A stretch of DNA of 34,933 nucleotides. Source: Leucobacter chromiisoli (lineage in GTDB: Bacteria > Actinomycetota > Actinomycetes > Actinomycetales > Microbacteriaceae). How positions within the stretch are numbered: position 1 is the stretch's first letter; each line of letters begins with the position of its first letter. The DNA lies in assembly GCF_016522505.1 (NCBI RefSeq), contig NZ_JAEHOH010000016.1, forward strand, positions 1 through 34,933, written 5' to 3'. Positions 24,024 through 31,445 of this stretch are shown here, piece by piece. The notes beneath the pieces were generated by a model. The model searched no databases and was not told the origin of the DNA. It saw only the letters and a program-made list of their open reading frames with translations. The translations under genes and the position numbers were made by a program.

Positions 24024-24754
24024 GCCGCGACCTCGGCGGTCTGCGCCGCGAGCCGCGCGAGGAGCGGATGGGACGCGCCGGCGGGAAGGTCGCGCTGCAG
24101 CCAGCGCGCGCCGCACAGGTTCGAGGAGAGGACCCTGCGCTCGGTGCCGGCGGAGAGGCGCGTCATCGCGCCGATCGTGGGCATGCCCGTGCCCGTGAAG
24201 AGGATCACGGCGTCGTCGGCGACGCCCGCCGCCTCGACCTGCTCGGCGAGCGCCTCCTCCGTGACGTCGTACGGGTTGTAGCCGGTCTGCGCCCGCACCC
24301 GCACCACGTCGCCGACCTCGAAGCCGGCGGCCTCCCAGTATCGGTGCGACAGCTCGGTGAGCCACGTCTCGTACGGCGAGGCCACGACGATCCGCGTCGC
24401 CCCGAGGGCGGTCAGCGCGTCGGTGATCGTGAGCGTGGCCGAGCGCACGGCGGTGCCGAGCTGCTCGCCCAGATCGGCGCAGAGCGCCACGTCCTCCTGC
24501 GGCGAGAGCAGGTAGTGCGAGCCCGTGCACGCGATGAAGACCGAGTCGAGCGCGAGGCTGCCGAAATCGGCCACCGACTCCGGCAGCACGTCGAGGTAGC
24601 CCTGGTTGCGCTGCTGCTGATCCCACCCGGTGAACACCGGGAAGCGGGTCGTGTGCATCGCCAGCTCGGGAGAGATGAGCTCGCGGAACTCGGGCTCGAC
24701 GGTGGGGTTGGCGGGGGGAACGATCACTCCGCCGCGGTGGTGCAACTTCGACAT
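24020..24754 (-). CDS. Maleate cis-trans isomerase/arylmalonate decarboxylase-like protein
   Basis: This 244-residue member of the maleate isomerase/AMDase branch of the Asp/Glu racemase superfamily has the N-terminal GGVIVPPANPTVEPEF and HTTRFPV segments (8-39), a catalytic-type cysteine at Cys76 in FIACTGSH (the position used by maleate isomerase), and a C-terminal SSNLCGARWL. The second active-site cysteine expected near residue 190 is replaced: the segment reads FTGTGMPTIG (186-195). It could be a maleate-type isomerase with altered chemistry, or a decarboxylase. The start at 24754 directly abuts the aldehyde dehydrogenase stop, and its own stop overlaps the monooxygenase start, so expression is tightly coupled. 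Confidence 0.8.
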   Translation of the reverse strand: MSKLHHRGGVIVPPANPTVEPEFRELISPELAMHTTRFPVFTGWDQQQRNQGYLDVLPESVADFGSLALDSVFIACTGSHYLLSPQEDVALCADLGEQLGTAVRSATLTITDALTALGATRIVVASPYETWLTELSHRYWEAAGFEVGDVVRVRAQTGYNPYDVTEEALAEQVEAAGVADDAVILFTGTGMPTIGAMTRLSAGTERRVLSSNLCGARWLQRDLPAGASHPLLARLAAQTAEVAA

Positions 24755-26230
24755 TTACTCGCCCTTCGCGATCGGGTACTGGATGTGCTGGACTTCCTGG
24801 AAGGCGGAGATGCCCCAGATCCCGCCTTCCCGGCCGATGCCGCTGTAGCCGAAACCGCCGAACGGGGCGTCGGGCCGCAGGCCGCTCGCCTCGTTCATCG
24901 CGACGGTGCCGACGCGCAGGCGCGGGGCCACCTCGGCTGCGAGGGCCGGATCTCCGTAGAGGTAACCGTTGAGGCCGAAGCGGGAGTCGTTCGCGATGGC
25001 GATCGCCTCCTCGACGTCGGAGTACGGGAGCATCACCGAGACCGGGCCGAAGATCTCATTCTGCGCGATCGGGTCCGCGTTGTCGACCCCGGCGATCATG
25101 TGCGGGTTCACCCACCAGCCCTCGGTGAAGTCGGGCCGCCCGCCGCCGACGGCGATGCGCGCGCCCCGTCCGACGGCGTCGGAGACCATCCCCTCGATGC
25201 GGGCGCGGTGCTCGGGCCGGATCACGGGACCGACATCGGTGGCGCGGTCCCACGGGTCTCCGACGACGAGGTCGGCGAAGACCTGCTCGGTGGCGGCCAC
25301 GAACTCGTCGATCGCGTCGCGGTGGACGAGCAGCCGGGTGGGCGACGCGCACCCCTGGCCGGCGTTGCGGGTGTAGCGGCGGTGCACCTGGTTCGCCGCG
25401 ACGCCGAGATCCGCACCGGGCAGGATGATGGCGGGCGACTTGCCCCCGAGCTCGAGAGTGACGCGCTTGATGCCCGCCGCCGACTGGGAGATGATGCTCT
25501 GCCCGACGGTGTCGGAGCCGGTGAAGGAGATCTTGTCGACGCGCGGATGCTCGGTCAGCGCCTGCCCCGTCTCGGGGCCGCCGACGATCACGTTCAGCAC
25601 GCCGTCGGGGAGGCCCGCCTCACGGGCGAGCCGGCCCACCGCGAGCACCGAGAGCGGCGTGCGCGGCGACGGCATCAGCACGACGGTGCAGCCGGCGGCG
25701 AGCGCGGCGCCGACCTTCCAGAGCCCGAGGTGCAGCGGGTAGTTGTAGGCGGAGATCGCGGCGACCACGCCGACGGGTCGCTTGTAGACGACGGATCGCC
25801 GGCGCACCCCGTAGTCGGTCTCGCCGAGGTCCACGGCGTCGTCCTGCAGAATCAGATCCGCGTACCAGCGCATCTGATCGACGGGGAAGCGGATCTGCAG
25901 CGTCTCGGCGAGGGTGACGGGGGTGCCGACCTCGGCGATGATCGTCGAGATCAGCCGGTCGGCGTTCGCCTCGACGAGGTCGCAGAAGCGGTGGATCAGG
26001 CGCGAGCGCTCTTCGCGCGGTGCGGAGCTCCAGGCGGGGAAGGCCGCAGCGGCCGCCGTCACCGCGCGGTCGACCTGCTCGGCCGAGGCCGAGGGAACCT
26101 CCGCGAGCGGTGCGCCGGTGGCGGGGTTGAACACCTCGATGACGGGCCCGCCGCCGCGCACGGCGTCGCCGCCGATCGTCATCTCGGGGTCGGTCGTGGG
26201 GGTCAGCCGATGACGGGGATCCAGTGTCAT
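24755..26230 (-). CDS. NAD(P)-dependent aldehyde dehydrogenase
   Basis: This 491-residue classical ALDH oxidises an aldehyde to a carboxylate. It has the oxyanion asparagine in ISAYNYPLHL (about 159-168), FTGSDTVG, the general base Glu260 in TLELGGKSPA (258-267), the nucleophile Cys294 in NAGQGCASP, and EIFGPV near 387. The usual KP motif that contacts the cofactor ribose reads VVLMPSP (184-190), so the conserved lysine is replaced by methionine; cofactor preference may be unusual. The ATG at 26230 has AAGGAG about 10 nt upstream. It lies just after the class III aminotransferase in the operon, which fits transamination to a semialdehyde followed by oxidation. Confidence 0.9.
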   Translation of the reverse strand: MTLDPRHRLTPTTDPEMTIGGDAVRGGGPVIEVFNPATGAPLAEVPSASAEQVDRAVTAAAAAFPAWSSAPREERSRLIHRFCDLVEANADRLISTIIAEVGTPVTLAETLQIRFPVDQMRWYADLILQDDAVDLGETDYGVRRRSVVYKRPVGVVAAISAYNYPLHLGLWKVGAALAAGCTVVLMPSPRTPLSVLAVGRLAREAGLPDGVLNVIVGGPETGQALTEHPRVDKISFTGSDTVGQSIISQSAAGIKRVTLELGGKSPAIILPGADLGVAANQVHRRYTRNAGQGCASPTRLLVHRDAIDEFVAATEQVFADLVVGDPWDRATDVGPVIRPEHRARIEGMVSDAVGRGARIAVGGGRPDFTEGWWVNPHMIAGVDNADPIAQNEIFGPVSVMLPYSDVEEAIAIANDSRFGLNGYLYGDPALAAEVAPRLRVGTVAMNEASGLRPDAPFGGFGYSGIGREGGIWGISAFQEVQHIQYPIAKGE

Positions 26231-26268
26231 GTTCGCTACTCCTTGCTGTCCGCCCTGCGATCCACGGG

Positions 26269-27552
26269 TCATCCCGCGAATGCGCCGAGCGCTGATTCGA
26301 ATGCGCCGATGGTGGTGTCGATATCGGCGTCGGTGTGCTCCACGGAGAGGTACATGAGCCCGCGGGGCAGCGTCATGACGCCGCGCTCCACGAGAAGCTC
26401 CGAGAAGGCGAGCGTGGCGTCCTTGTCGAGCCCGACGAGATCGGAGAGCCGCTCCAGCGGTCGATCCGAGACGAAGAACTGGAGGCAGGTGCCGACGCGG
26501 TTCACCGCGAGCGGCGCCGAGGCCCTCGCCGCCGCCTCGCGGATCCCGTCCGTGAGGCGTTCGCCCCGCCGCTCCATGTCCGGATAGAGCTCGTCGGCGC
26601 GCTCGGAGAGGTAGCGCAGGCAGGCGTTGCCCGCCGCGACCGAGACTGGGTTGCCGTTGTAGGTGCCGCGGTGCAGCACCCGGCCCGACGAGACCGGCTC
26701 CATCGCCCTCGCGCTGCCGGTGACGGCGCTGATCGGCAGGCCACCGCCGAGCACTTTGCCGAGCACCGTGAGGTCGGGGGTCACGCCGTAGCGGCCCTGC
26801 GCACCGGCGAGCCCGAGGCGGAACCCGGTGATGACCTCGTCGAAGACGAGCAGCGATCCGTGGCGCTCCGTCGCCTCGCGCAGCCCCTCGAGGAACCCGG
26901 GGTCTGGCTCGAAGCAGCCGGCGTTGACCGCTGCGGCCTCGGTGATCACCGCCGCGACCGTGTCGTCGAGCACCGCGTGCAGGCCATCGAGGTCGCCCCA
27001 GTCGAGCGAGATCACGTTGCGGACGGCCAGCGGATCCTGTCCGTCGGTCGTGAGCGCGTCGCTTCCCGGCGCGTTCGAGACGTGCATGCCGTCGGACCAG
27101 CCGTGGTAGTGGCCGCGGAACTTCACGACGCGGTGCCTGCCGGTGTGCGAGCGGGCGATGCGCAGCGCGAGTTGCACGGCCTCGGTGCCCGAGCTGAGGA
27201 ACGTCGTCACCTCGGCGCTCGGCAGGCACGCGGCGACGCGTTCGGCGAGCTCCGCCTCGCCGCTCGTCACGCCGCCCGTGCGCAGACCCCGCTCGAGCTC
27301 GGCGCGCACGGCGTCGATCACGGGCCGGGGGCTGTGCCCGAGCAGCAGCGGCCCGTAGCCCAGCGCGTAGTCGAGGTACTCGTTGCCGTCGACGTCGGTG
27401 ACGCGGCAACCGGACGCGGACGCCTGCACGATCGCGACGGGCAGCTGCGACGCTCGCGGCGAGGAGGAGACCCCCCTGGCGAGCACCTGCCGCGCCCGTT
27501 CGCGGTAGGCGAGGGAACCCGTGAAACCGCGGGTCGTCGTCTCAAGCCGCAT
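26269..27552 (-). CDS. Class III PLP aminotransferase (glutamate-1-semialdehyde aminomutase-like)
   Basis: This 427-residue fold-type I PLP enzyme has VDGNEYLDYALGYGPLLLGH (about 54-73), SSGTEAVQLALRIAR (120-134), the PLP-stacking FRGHYHGW (145-152), FDEVITGFR (237-245), the Schiff-base Lys266 in VLGKVLGGGLPI, and the THRGTYNGNPV-like HRGTYNGNPV. It resembles GSA aminomutase in sequence but is located far from haem genes and inside a transport/catabolic operon, so it more likely removes an amino group from an omega- or beta-amino acid. Its start overlaps the permease gene by 11 nt, with GGAGAGGA for initiation inside the permease 3' end. The aldehyde dehydrogenase downstream is the probable next step. 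Confidence 0.88.
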   Translation of the reverse strand: MRLETTTRGFTGSLAYRERARQVLARGVSSSPRASQLPVAIVQASASGCRVTDVDGNEYLDYALGYGPLLLGHSPRPVIDAVRAELERGLRTGGVTSGEAELAERVAACLPSAEVTTFLSSGTEAVQLALRIARSHTGRHRVVKFRGHYHGWSDGMHVSNAPGSDALTTDGQDPLAVRNVISLDWGDLDGLHAVLDDTVAAVITEAAAVNAGCFEPDPGFLEGLREATERHGSLLVFDEVITGFRLGLAGAQGRYGVTPDLTVLGKVLGGGLPISAVTGSARAMEPVSSGRVLHRGTYNGNPVSVAAGNACLRYLSERADELYPDMERRGERLTDGIREAAARASAPLAVNRVGTCLQFFVSDRPLERLSDLVGLDKDATLAFSELLVERGVMTLPRGLMYLSVEHTDADIDTTIGAFESALGAFAG

Positions 27553-28390
27553 GGCTGTCCTCTCCGGTCCAGAACACGACGCGGCGCTCGATGAAGCCGA
27601 TGATGCCGTGCAGGGCCATGCCGATGATCGCGAGCACGATCAGCACCGAGAACATGCCGGCGATGTTGAACTGGTAGTTGTACTGCAGGATCAGGTAGCC
27701 GAGACCCTTCTTCGCGCCCACGAACTCGCCGACGATCGCACCCACCAGGGCGAACAGCGTGCCGATCTTCAGGCCGGTGAACACGTAGGGCAGCGAGTTG
27801 CGGATCTTCACCTTCCAGAACACCTGCCCCGCGTGGGCGCCGAACGACCGCATCATCTGCAGCTGATCGGGGTCGGAGGCCTTCAGCCCCGCGATGACGT
27901 TCACGAGTATGGGGAAGAAGGAGATGATCGCGGCCATCACGACCTTCGAGAGCTCGCCGAAGCCGAACCAGATGACGAACAGCGGGGCGAGCGCCACGCT
28001 CGGGATCGTCTGGAAGGCGACGACGTAGGGCATGAGCGAGCGCTCGAGCACCTTGACCTGGGAGATGAGCGTTCCGAGCACGAGGGCGATCACGACGCCG
28101 AAGGCGTAGCCGAGCAGCACCTCGCTGCCGGTCACCCACAGGTTGCTCCAGAACGTGTCCTGGCCGAAGAGGCCGGTCAGGGACCCCCAGATCGTGAAGG
28201 GCCCGGGGAGGATGAACTCGGGCACCTCGAGGAGGCGCACCGCTCCCTCCCACAGGGCCATGATGATCACGAACGTGATCGGCACGAGGTACAGTTCGGG
28301 CTTCCTGGCAAGCAGGGCTCCGAACCCGCCCTGCGTTCTCTTCGACAGCGCGTCGGCCTCGACGACCGCGACCGGGACTGTTTCCGTCAT
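27542..28390 (-). CDS. ABC transporter permease, SsuC/TauC/ThiX type
   Basis: This 282-residue membrane subunit of a nitrate/sulfonate/taurine/pyrimidine-type importer has about six transmembrane segments from residue 34 to 270. The cytoplasmic EAA-type loop, which contacts the ATPase, reads KASDPDQLQMMRSFGAHAGQVFWKV (split about 165-190). SVALAPLFVIWFGFGELSKV and GLKIGTLFALVGAIVGEFVGAKKGLGYL are typical of this permease class. The N-terminal ~30 residues are polar. The start at 28390 lies 17 nt after the ATPase stop, with a purine-rich GGAGAG upstream, and its 3' end overlaps the aminotransferase gene. The substrate is set by the lipoprotein two genes upstream. Confidence 0.92.
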   Translation of the reverse strand: MTETVPVAVVEADALSKRTQGGFGALLARKPELYLVPITFVIIMALWEGAVRLLEVPEFILPGPFTIWGSLTGLFGQDTFWSNLWVTGSEVLLGYAFGVVIALVLGTLISQVKVLERSLMPYVVAFQTIPSVALAPLFVIWFGFGELSKVVMAAIISFFPILVNVIAGLKASDPDQLQMMRSFGAHAGQVFWKVKIRNSLPYVFTGLKIGTLFALVGAIVGEFVGAKKGLGYLILQYNYQFNIAGMFSVLIVLAIIGMALHGIIGFIERRVVFWTGEDSHAA

Positions 28391-28407
28391 CAGCGTCTCT
28401 CCTGTTC

Positions 28408-29202
28408 TCAGTCGACCATCGAGCTGTTGTTGAAGTGAACGCGGATGCGCTCGAGCCTGTCGCCGGCCGTCTCGGTGGCCATGTCGGCGAGGCTGCGCGG
28501 GCGCGGGATGTCGACGCCCACGATCTCCGCGATGCGCCCCGGTCGCGGGGTCATCACCACGACCCGGTCGGCGAGGAAGGCCGCTTCGGGGATCGAGTGC
28601 GTCACGAAGACCACCGTCTTGCCGCTGGCGAGCCAGATTCGCTGCAGCTCCTCGTTCATGAACTCGCGCGTCATGGCGTCGAGCGCCCCGAATGGCTCGT
28701 CCATGAGCAGGACCTTGGGGTCGTGCACGAGCGCGCGGCAGATGCCCGCGCGCTGCTGCATGCCCCCCGAGAGCTCCTTGGGGTACTTGTCGGCGAAGCC
28801 GTCGAGGCCGACGGTGGACATCAGCTCGCGAGCCCGCTCGAGCCCGGCCTTCCGATCCAGCCCCTGCACCTCGATGGGGATCATGATGTTCTCGAGGATC
28901 GTGCGCCAGGGCAGCAGCGTCGGCTGCTGGAAGACGACGCCGACCTCCGAGCTCGGGCCGGAGACCGGCCTGCCGCCCAGCGTCACCTCCCCGTCGTAGG
29001 CGGGGATCAGGCCCGCCAGGATCTTCAGCAGCGTCGTCTTGCCGCAGCCCGAGGGGCCGACGAGCGCGATGAACTCGCCCTGACCGACCGTGAGGTCCAC
29101 GTCGTCCAGCGCCACGGTCGGCGTCGAACGACGCGGACGGTAGGTCTTGGTCAGCCCGCGCACCTCGATCAGCGGGTCTCCGGTGTTCATCGGTGTTGCC
29201 AT
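28408..29202 (-). CDS. ABC transporter ATP-binding protein, SsuB/TauB/ThiZ type
   Basis: This 264-residue ATPase has Walker A GPSGCGKTT (49-57), Q-loop FQQPTLLPWRTILENI (91-106), signature LSGGMQQR (144-151), Walker B VLLMDEPFGALD (164-175) and switch VTHSIPEAAFLADRV. The LLPW Q-loop and the MDEPFGALDAMTRE D-loop are typical of the nitrate/sulfonate/taurine transporter family. It couples ATP hydrolysis to import through the permease encoded 17 nt downstream. The gene follows the lipoprotein gene after a 21-nt gap in the same operon. Confidence 0.93.
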   Translation of the reverse strand: MATPMNTGDPLIEVRGLTKTYRPRRSTPTVALDDVDLTVGQGEFIALVGPSGCGKTTLLKILAGLIPAYDGEVTLGGRPVSGPSSEVGVVFQQPTLLPWRTILENIMIPIEVQGLDRKAGLERARELMSTVGLDGFADKYPKELSGGMQQRAGICRALVHDPKVLLMDEPFGALDAMTREFMNEELQRIWLASGKTVVFVTHSIPEAAFLADRVVVMTPRPGRIAEIVGVDIPRPRSLADMATETAGDRLERIRVHFNNSSMVD

Positions 29203-29223
29203 TTCGTCGGCCCCCGTCCTGCG

Positions 29224-30342
29224 TTACTTTCCGGTGTTCGCGACAGCGGTGCGATCGAAGTCGAGGTACTGATCCGACAGGGAACCGTCCCAGACCTCGT
29301 CGACCTCGAACTCGGTCGTGATCTGATCCGTCATCAGCGCGTAGTCGATGACGGCCTGCCACCGCTCGTCGTCGAGCAGGAGCCAGTCGCCCCACTCCTC
29401 GGGATCCTCGGCGGGATCGGTGGGGAGCGAATCGAGGAGCGCGATCTGCATGGCCTCGAGGGTCTGCTGCGCCTCCTCGCCCTCGGGGTCGCTCGCACCC
29501 GGGAGCACCGAGAACTCCTCGAAGCTCAGGGCGAGGGCCTCCTCCTGGTTCACCTGCGAGTAGACGATGCCCTTGTAGGCGGCGCGCACGAAGCCCGCCA
29601 GCTCGTCGGGGTGCTCCTCGAGCATCTGATCGGTAGTCGCCATCGTGACGCTGAACAGCTCTTCGAGCTCGGCCGGGCGGTCGAGGAGCTCGAGCTCCAC
29701 CCCGCTGTTGCCCATCACGGTGAAGGAATCGGTGAACGAGTCGACCGCGTCGATCTCGCCGTTCTGCAGCGCCGCGGCCGCCGAGGTGCCCGAGCCGACC
29801 GGGATGATCTCCACGTCGTCCTCGCTGAGACCGGCGATGGCGAGGTTCGCCTTGAGGTCGGAGTAGGAGGCCGAGGCCAGGCTGATGACGCCGACGCGCT
29901 TGCCCTTCAGATCCTCGATCGACGAGATGTCGCTGCCAGACGGCACGCCGATGTAGTAGGGCCAGTGCACGGTGAGCGCTGCGAACGCCTTGACCGGGAC
30001 GCCCTGCTCGATCGCGGCGAGGATGTTCGCCGAGGAGGCGTAGGCGACGTCGGCGCTTCCGCTCGCGAGCGCCTGGATCGCGGCGGTCGAGCCGTCCGAG
30101 GTGACCATGTCGACCTCGAGCCCCTCCTCCTCGAAGAAGCCGAGCTTCTTGGGAACCGCGTAGGTGAAGGTCTCCTCGCCCGCGGTGACCGTGTTGCGCG
30201 CGAACGCGACCGTCACGGTCGTGGGCCCGCCACCCTCGCCGCCGCCCTCGTCGTCCGGTCCGCCGTTCGACGCGCAGCCCGCGGCGAGGAGAACCGCGGT
30301 CGCCGCGGCAGCGAGCTTCAGTAGCTTCGATTTCTTCATCAT
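29224..30342 (-). CDS. ABC transporter substrate-binding lipoprotein, SsuA/NMT1-THI5 type
   Basis: This 372-residue exported lipoprotein has an n-region MMKKSKLLK, an Ala/Leu core and the lipobox LAAGC, with Cys23 followed by a Gly/Asp/Glu linker. The mature part has the NMT1/SsuA pattern: AVPKKLGFFEEEGLEVDMV, QALASGSADVAYASSANILAA, GVPVKAFAAL, DLKGKRVGVISLASASYSDLKA and VGSGTSAAAALQNGEIDAVDSF. Relatives bind sulfonates, nitrate, HMP precursors, riboflavin or aromatic carboxylates; ligand cannot be assigned. The start is ATGATG with AGAGAGGT upstream; either ATG is possible. First gene of the leftward operon, about 80 nt from a perfect inverted-repeat operator shared with the IclR gene. Confidence 0.92.
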   Translation of the reverse strand: MMKKSKLLKLAAAATAVLLAAGCASNGGPDDEGGGEGGGPTTVTVAFARNTVTAGEETFTYAVPKKLGFFEEEGLEVDMVTSDGSTAAIQALASGSADVAYASSANILAAIEQGVPVKAFAALTVHWPYYIGVPSGSDISSIEDLKGKRVGVISLASASYSDLKANLAIAGLSEDDVEIIPVGSGTSAAAALQNGEIDAVDSFTDSFTVMGNSGVELELLDRPAELEELFSVTMATTDQMLEEHPDELAGFVRAAYKGIVYSQVNQEEALALSFEEFSVLPGASDPEGEEAQQTLEAMQIALLDSLPTDPAEDPEEWGDWLLLDDERWQAVIDYALMTDQITTEFEVDEVWDGSLSDQYLDFDRTAVANTGK

Positions 30343-30424
30343 GACCTCTCTTCGAGCGCATCATTGCGACTCGACTTGCCTTCTGCGACCCCGCGGCCCA
30401 CACGCTCGAATCGCGAGCGGTACC

Positions 30425-30441
30425 GTTCCGCTCAGCGGAAC
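30425..30441. promoter_or_regulatory. Perfect inverted-repeat operator O1 (candidate IclR-family site)
   Basis: GTTCCGCT-C-AGCGGAAC is a perfect 8-1-8 palindrome. It lies just downstream of the predicted leftward transcription start (about 30450), a position suited to repression of the ABC/catabolic operon. A second copy lies before the iclR gene. Confidence 0.75.
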
Positions 30442-30457
30442 TAAGATCACATTTCCA

Positions 30458-30486
30458 ATCCTGCCACTCGCACTGGCATTCGTCAA
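30458..30486 (-). promoter_or_regulatory. Leftward promoter of the ABC/catabolic operon
   Basis: On the minus strand, TTGACG (30481-30486) and CAGGAT (30458-30463) are separated by exactly 17 bp. Transcription would start at about 30450 and run straight into operator O1. This is the best -35/-10 pair in the window after the TipA-like promoter. Confidence 0.6.
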
Positions 30487-30536
30487 CGCACGAAATGTAA
30501 ACTTAACATCCCCTTGGTTTCAATGAAATTGTGTGG

Positions 30537-30565
30537 TTGAGTAAACGACAAGCAGCCTCGCAAAT
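30537..30565 (+). promoter_or_regulatory. Candidate rightward promoter of the iclR-CoA-transferase operon
   Basis: TTGAGT (30537-30542) and the weak GCAAAT (30560-30565) are spaced 17 bp apart. The imperfect operator O2 begins two bases further on and would cover the transcription start. The -10 match is only moderate. Confidence 0.4.
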
Positions 30566-30566
30566 C

Positions 30567-30583
30567 GATCCGCCTAGCGGAAC
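30567..30583. promoter_or_regulatory. Imperfect operator O2, second copy of the O1 palindrome
   Basis: GATCCGCC-T-AGCGGAAC keeps the right half-site of O1 exactly and 6 of 8 bases of the left half-site. It lies about 45 nt before the iclR start, consistent with weaker autoregulation by the same protein. Confidence 0.65.
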
Positions 30584-30629
30584 AGATGATAGAGTGTCGA
30601 ACACGATGAACCGGAGAGGAGAGACACAG

Positions 30630-31445
30630 GTGGCAGAGAACCAGAAGTCCAGCGGAACGGAGTCGGCGACGCGGGTGACCTCGCTCCTGCTCCTCTTCAT
30701 CTCAGGCAAGCGGGCCTGGGGCGTCTCCGAGATTTCCCGCGAGCTCGGTTTGTCGAAGGCCGTCGTGCACCGCATGCTGCAGGCCCTGACGGCCCAGAGC
30801 TTCCTCACGCAGAACCGCGGCACCCGCGAGTACACCCTCGGTCCAGCCGCGGCCGCCTTCGGCGCAGCCGGGATGCGTTCGTCCGACCTCCGCCGGGTCG
30901 CGCGGCCGGTGCTCGAGCGACTCCATGCGGCCACGAACGAGACCGTCACGCTCTCGAGCCTCGTCGGCGAGCAGCGCGTCTACCTCGACCAGATCGAGAG
31001 CCTGCGCGAGATCAAGATGGCGGTCGAGCTCGGCCGCCTCTTCCCTCTCAACGCGGGCTCCTCGGGGCGCGTGATCCTGGCCTACCTGTCCGAGGATCGC
31101 CGCGAGCACCTCCTGCACACGGTGCTGCCTCGCATCACTTCGCACACGATCCTCGACGCGGACGCGCTCCGCGCGGACTGCGAGCGCATCCGCGAGGTCG
31201 GATACGCGGTATCGCAGGGGGAGCGCCAGGTCGGTGCCGGCTCAGTCGCAGCGCCCATCTTCGACCTCGACGACGAGGTCGTCGGCTCCATCTCCATCTG
31301 CGGCCCCATCGACCGGCTCTCCGTCGAGGTGCTGGAGAGCATGTCAGGGGTGCTGCTCGAGCACGCCCACGAGATCTCGACAGAGCTCGGCTACCACCCC
31401 GACGACTCTTCCCACGCCCATCCACCCGCCGGGAGGCTTCCATGA
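30630..31445 (+). CDS. IclR-family transcriptional regulator
   Basis: This 271-residue protein has an N-terminal winged HTH (about 10-75), including SEISRELGLSKAVVHRMLQALTAQSFL, and a C-terminal IclR effector domain (about 85-255) with LPLNAGSSGR-like FPLNAGSSGRVILAYL, GYAVSQGERQVGAGSVAAPIFD and GSISICGP. Such proteins bind catabolic intermediates and regulate the adjacent genes. The GTG at 30630 is chosen because GGAGAGGAG lies about 9 nt upstream; the ATG at 30606 is in frame but has a poor ribosome binding site. The gene is divergent from the ABC/catabolic operon across a region with two copies of one palindrome, the likely binding sites. Its stop overlaps the CoA-transferase ATG (ATGA), so regulator and enzymes are one transcript. 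Confidence 0.92.
   Translation: MAENQKSSGTESATRVTSLLLLFISGKRAWGVSEISRELGLSKAVVHRMLQALTAQSFLTQNRGTREYTLGPAAAAFGAAGMRSSDLRRVARPVLERLHAATNETVTLSSLVGEQRVYLDQIESLREIKMAVELGRLFPLNAGSSGRVILAYLSEDRREHLLHTVLPRITSHTILDADALRADCERIREVGYAVSQGERQVGAGSVAAPIFDLDDEVVGSISICGPIDRLSVEVLESMSGVLLEHAHEISTELGYHPDDSSHAHPPAGRLP

Noticed and set aside
23888..26587. An 899-codon plus-strand frame across the monooxygenase to aminotransferase region
   Set aside because: The translation is arginine- and histidine-rich and featureless; the minus-strand genes explain the region completely.
26269..27552. Class III aminotransferase as hemL (glutamate-1-semialdehyde aminomutase)
   Set aside because: It shares family motifs, but its place inside an ABC/aldehyde dehydrogenase catabolic operon and the absence of haem genes make the haem role unlikely.
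28435..30324. A 629-codon plus-strand frame across the ABC ATPase and lipoprotein genes
   Set aside because: It lies antisense to two unmistakable ABC transporter genes and shows no domain of its own.
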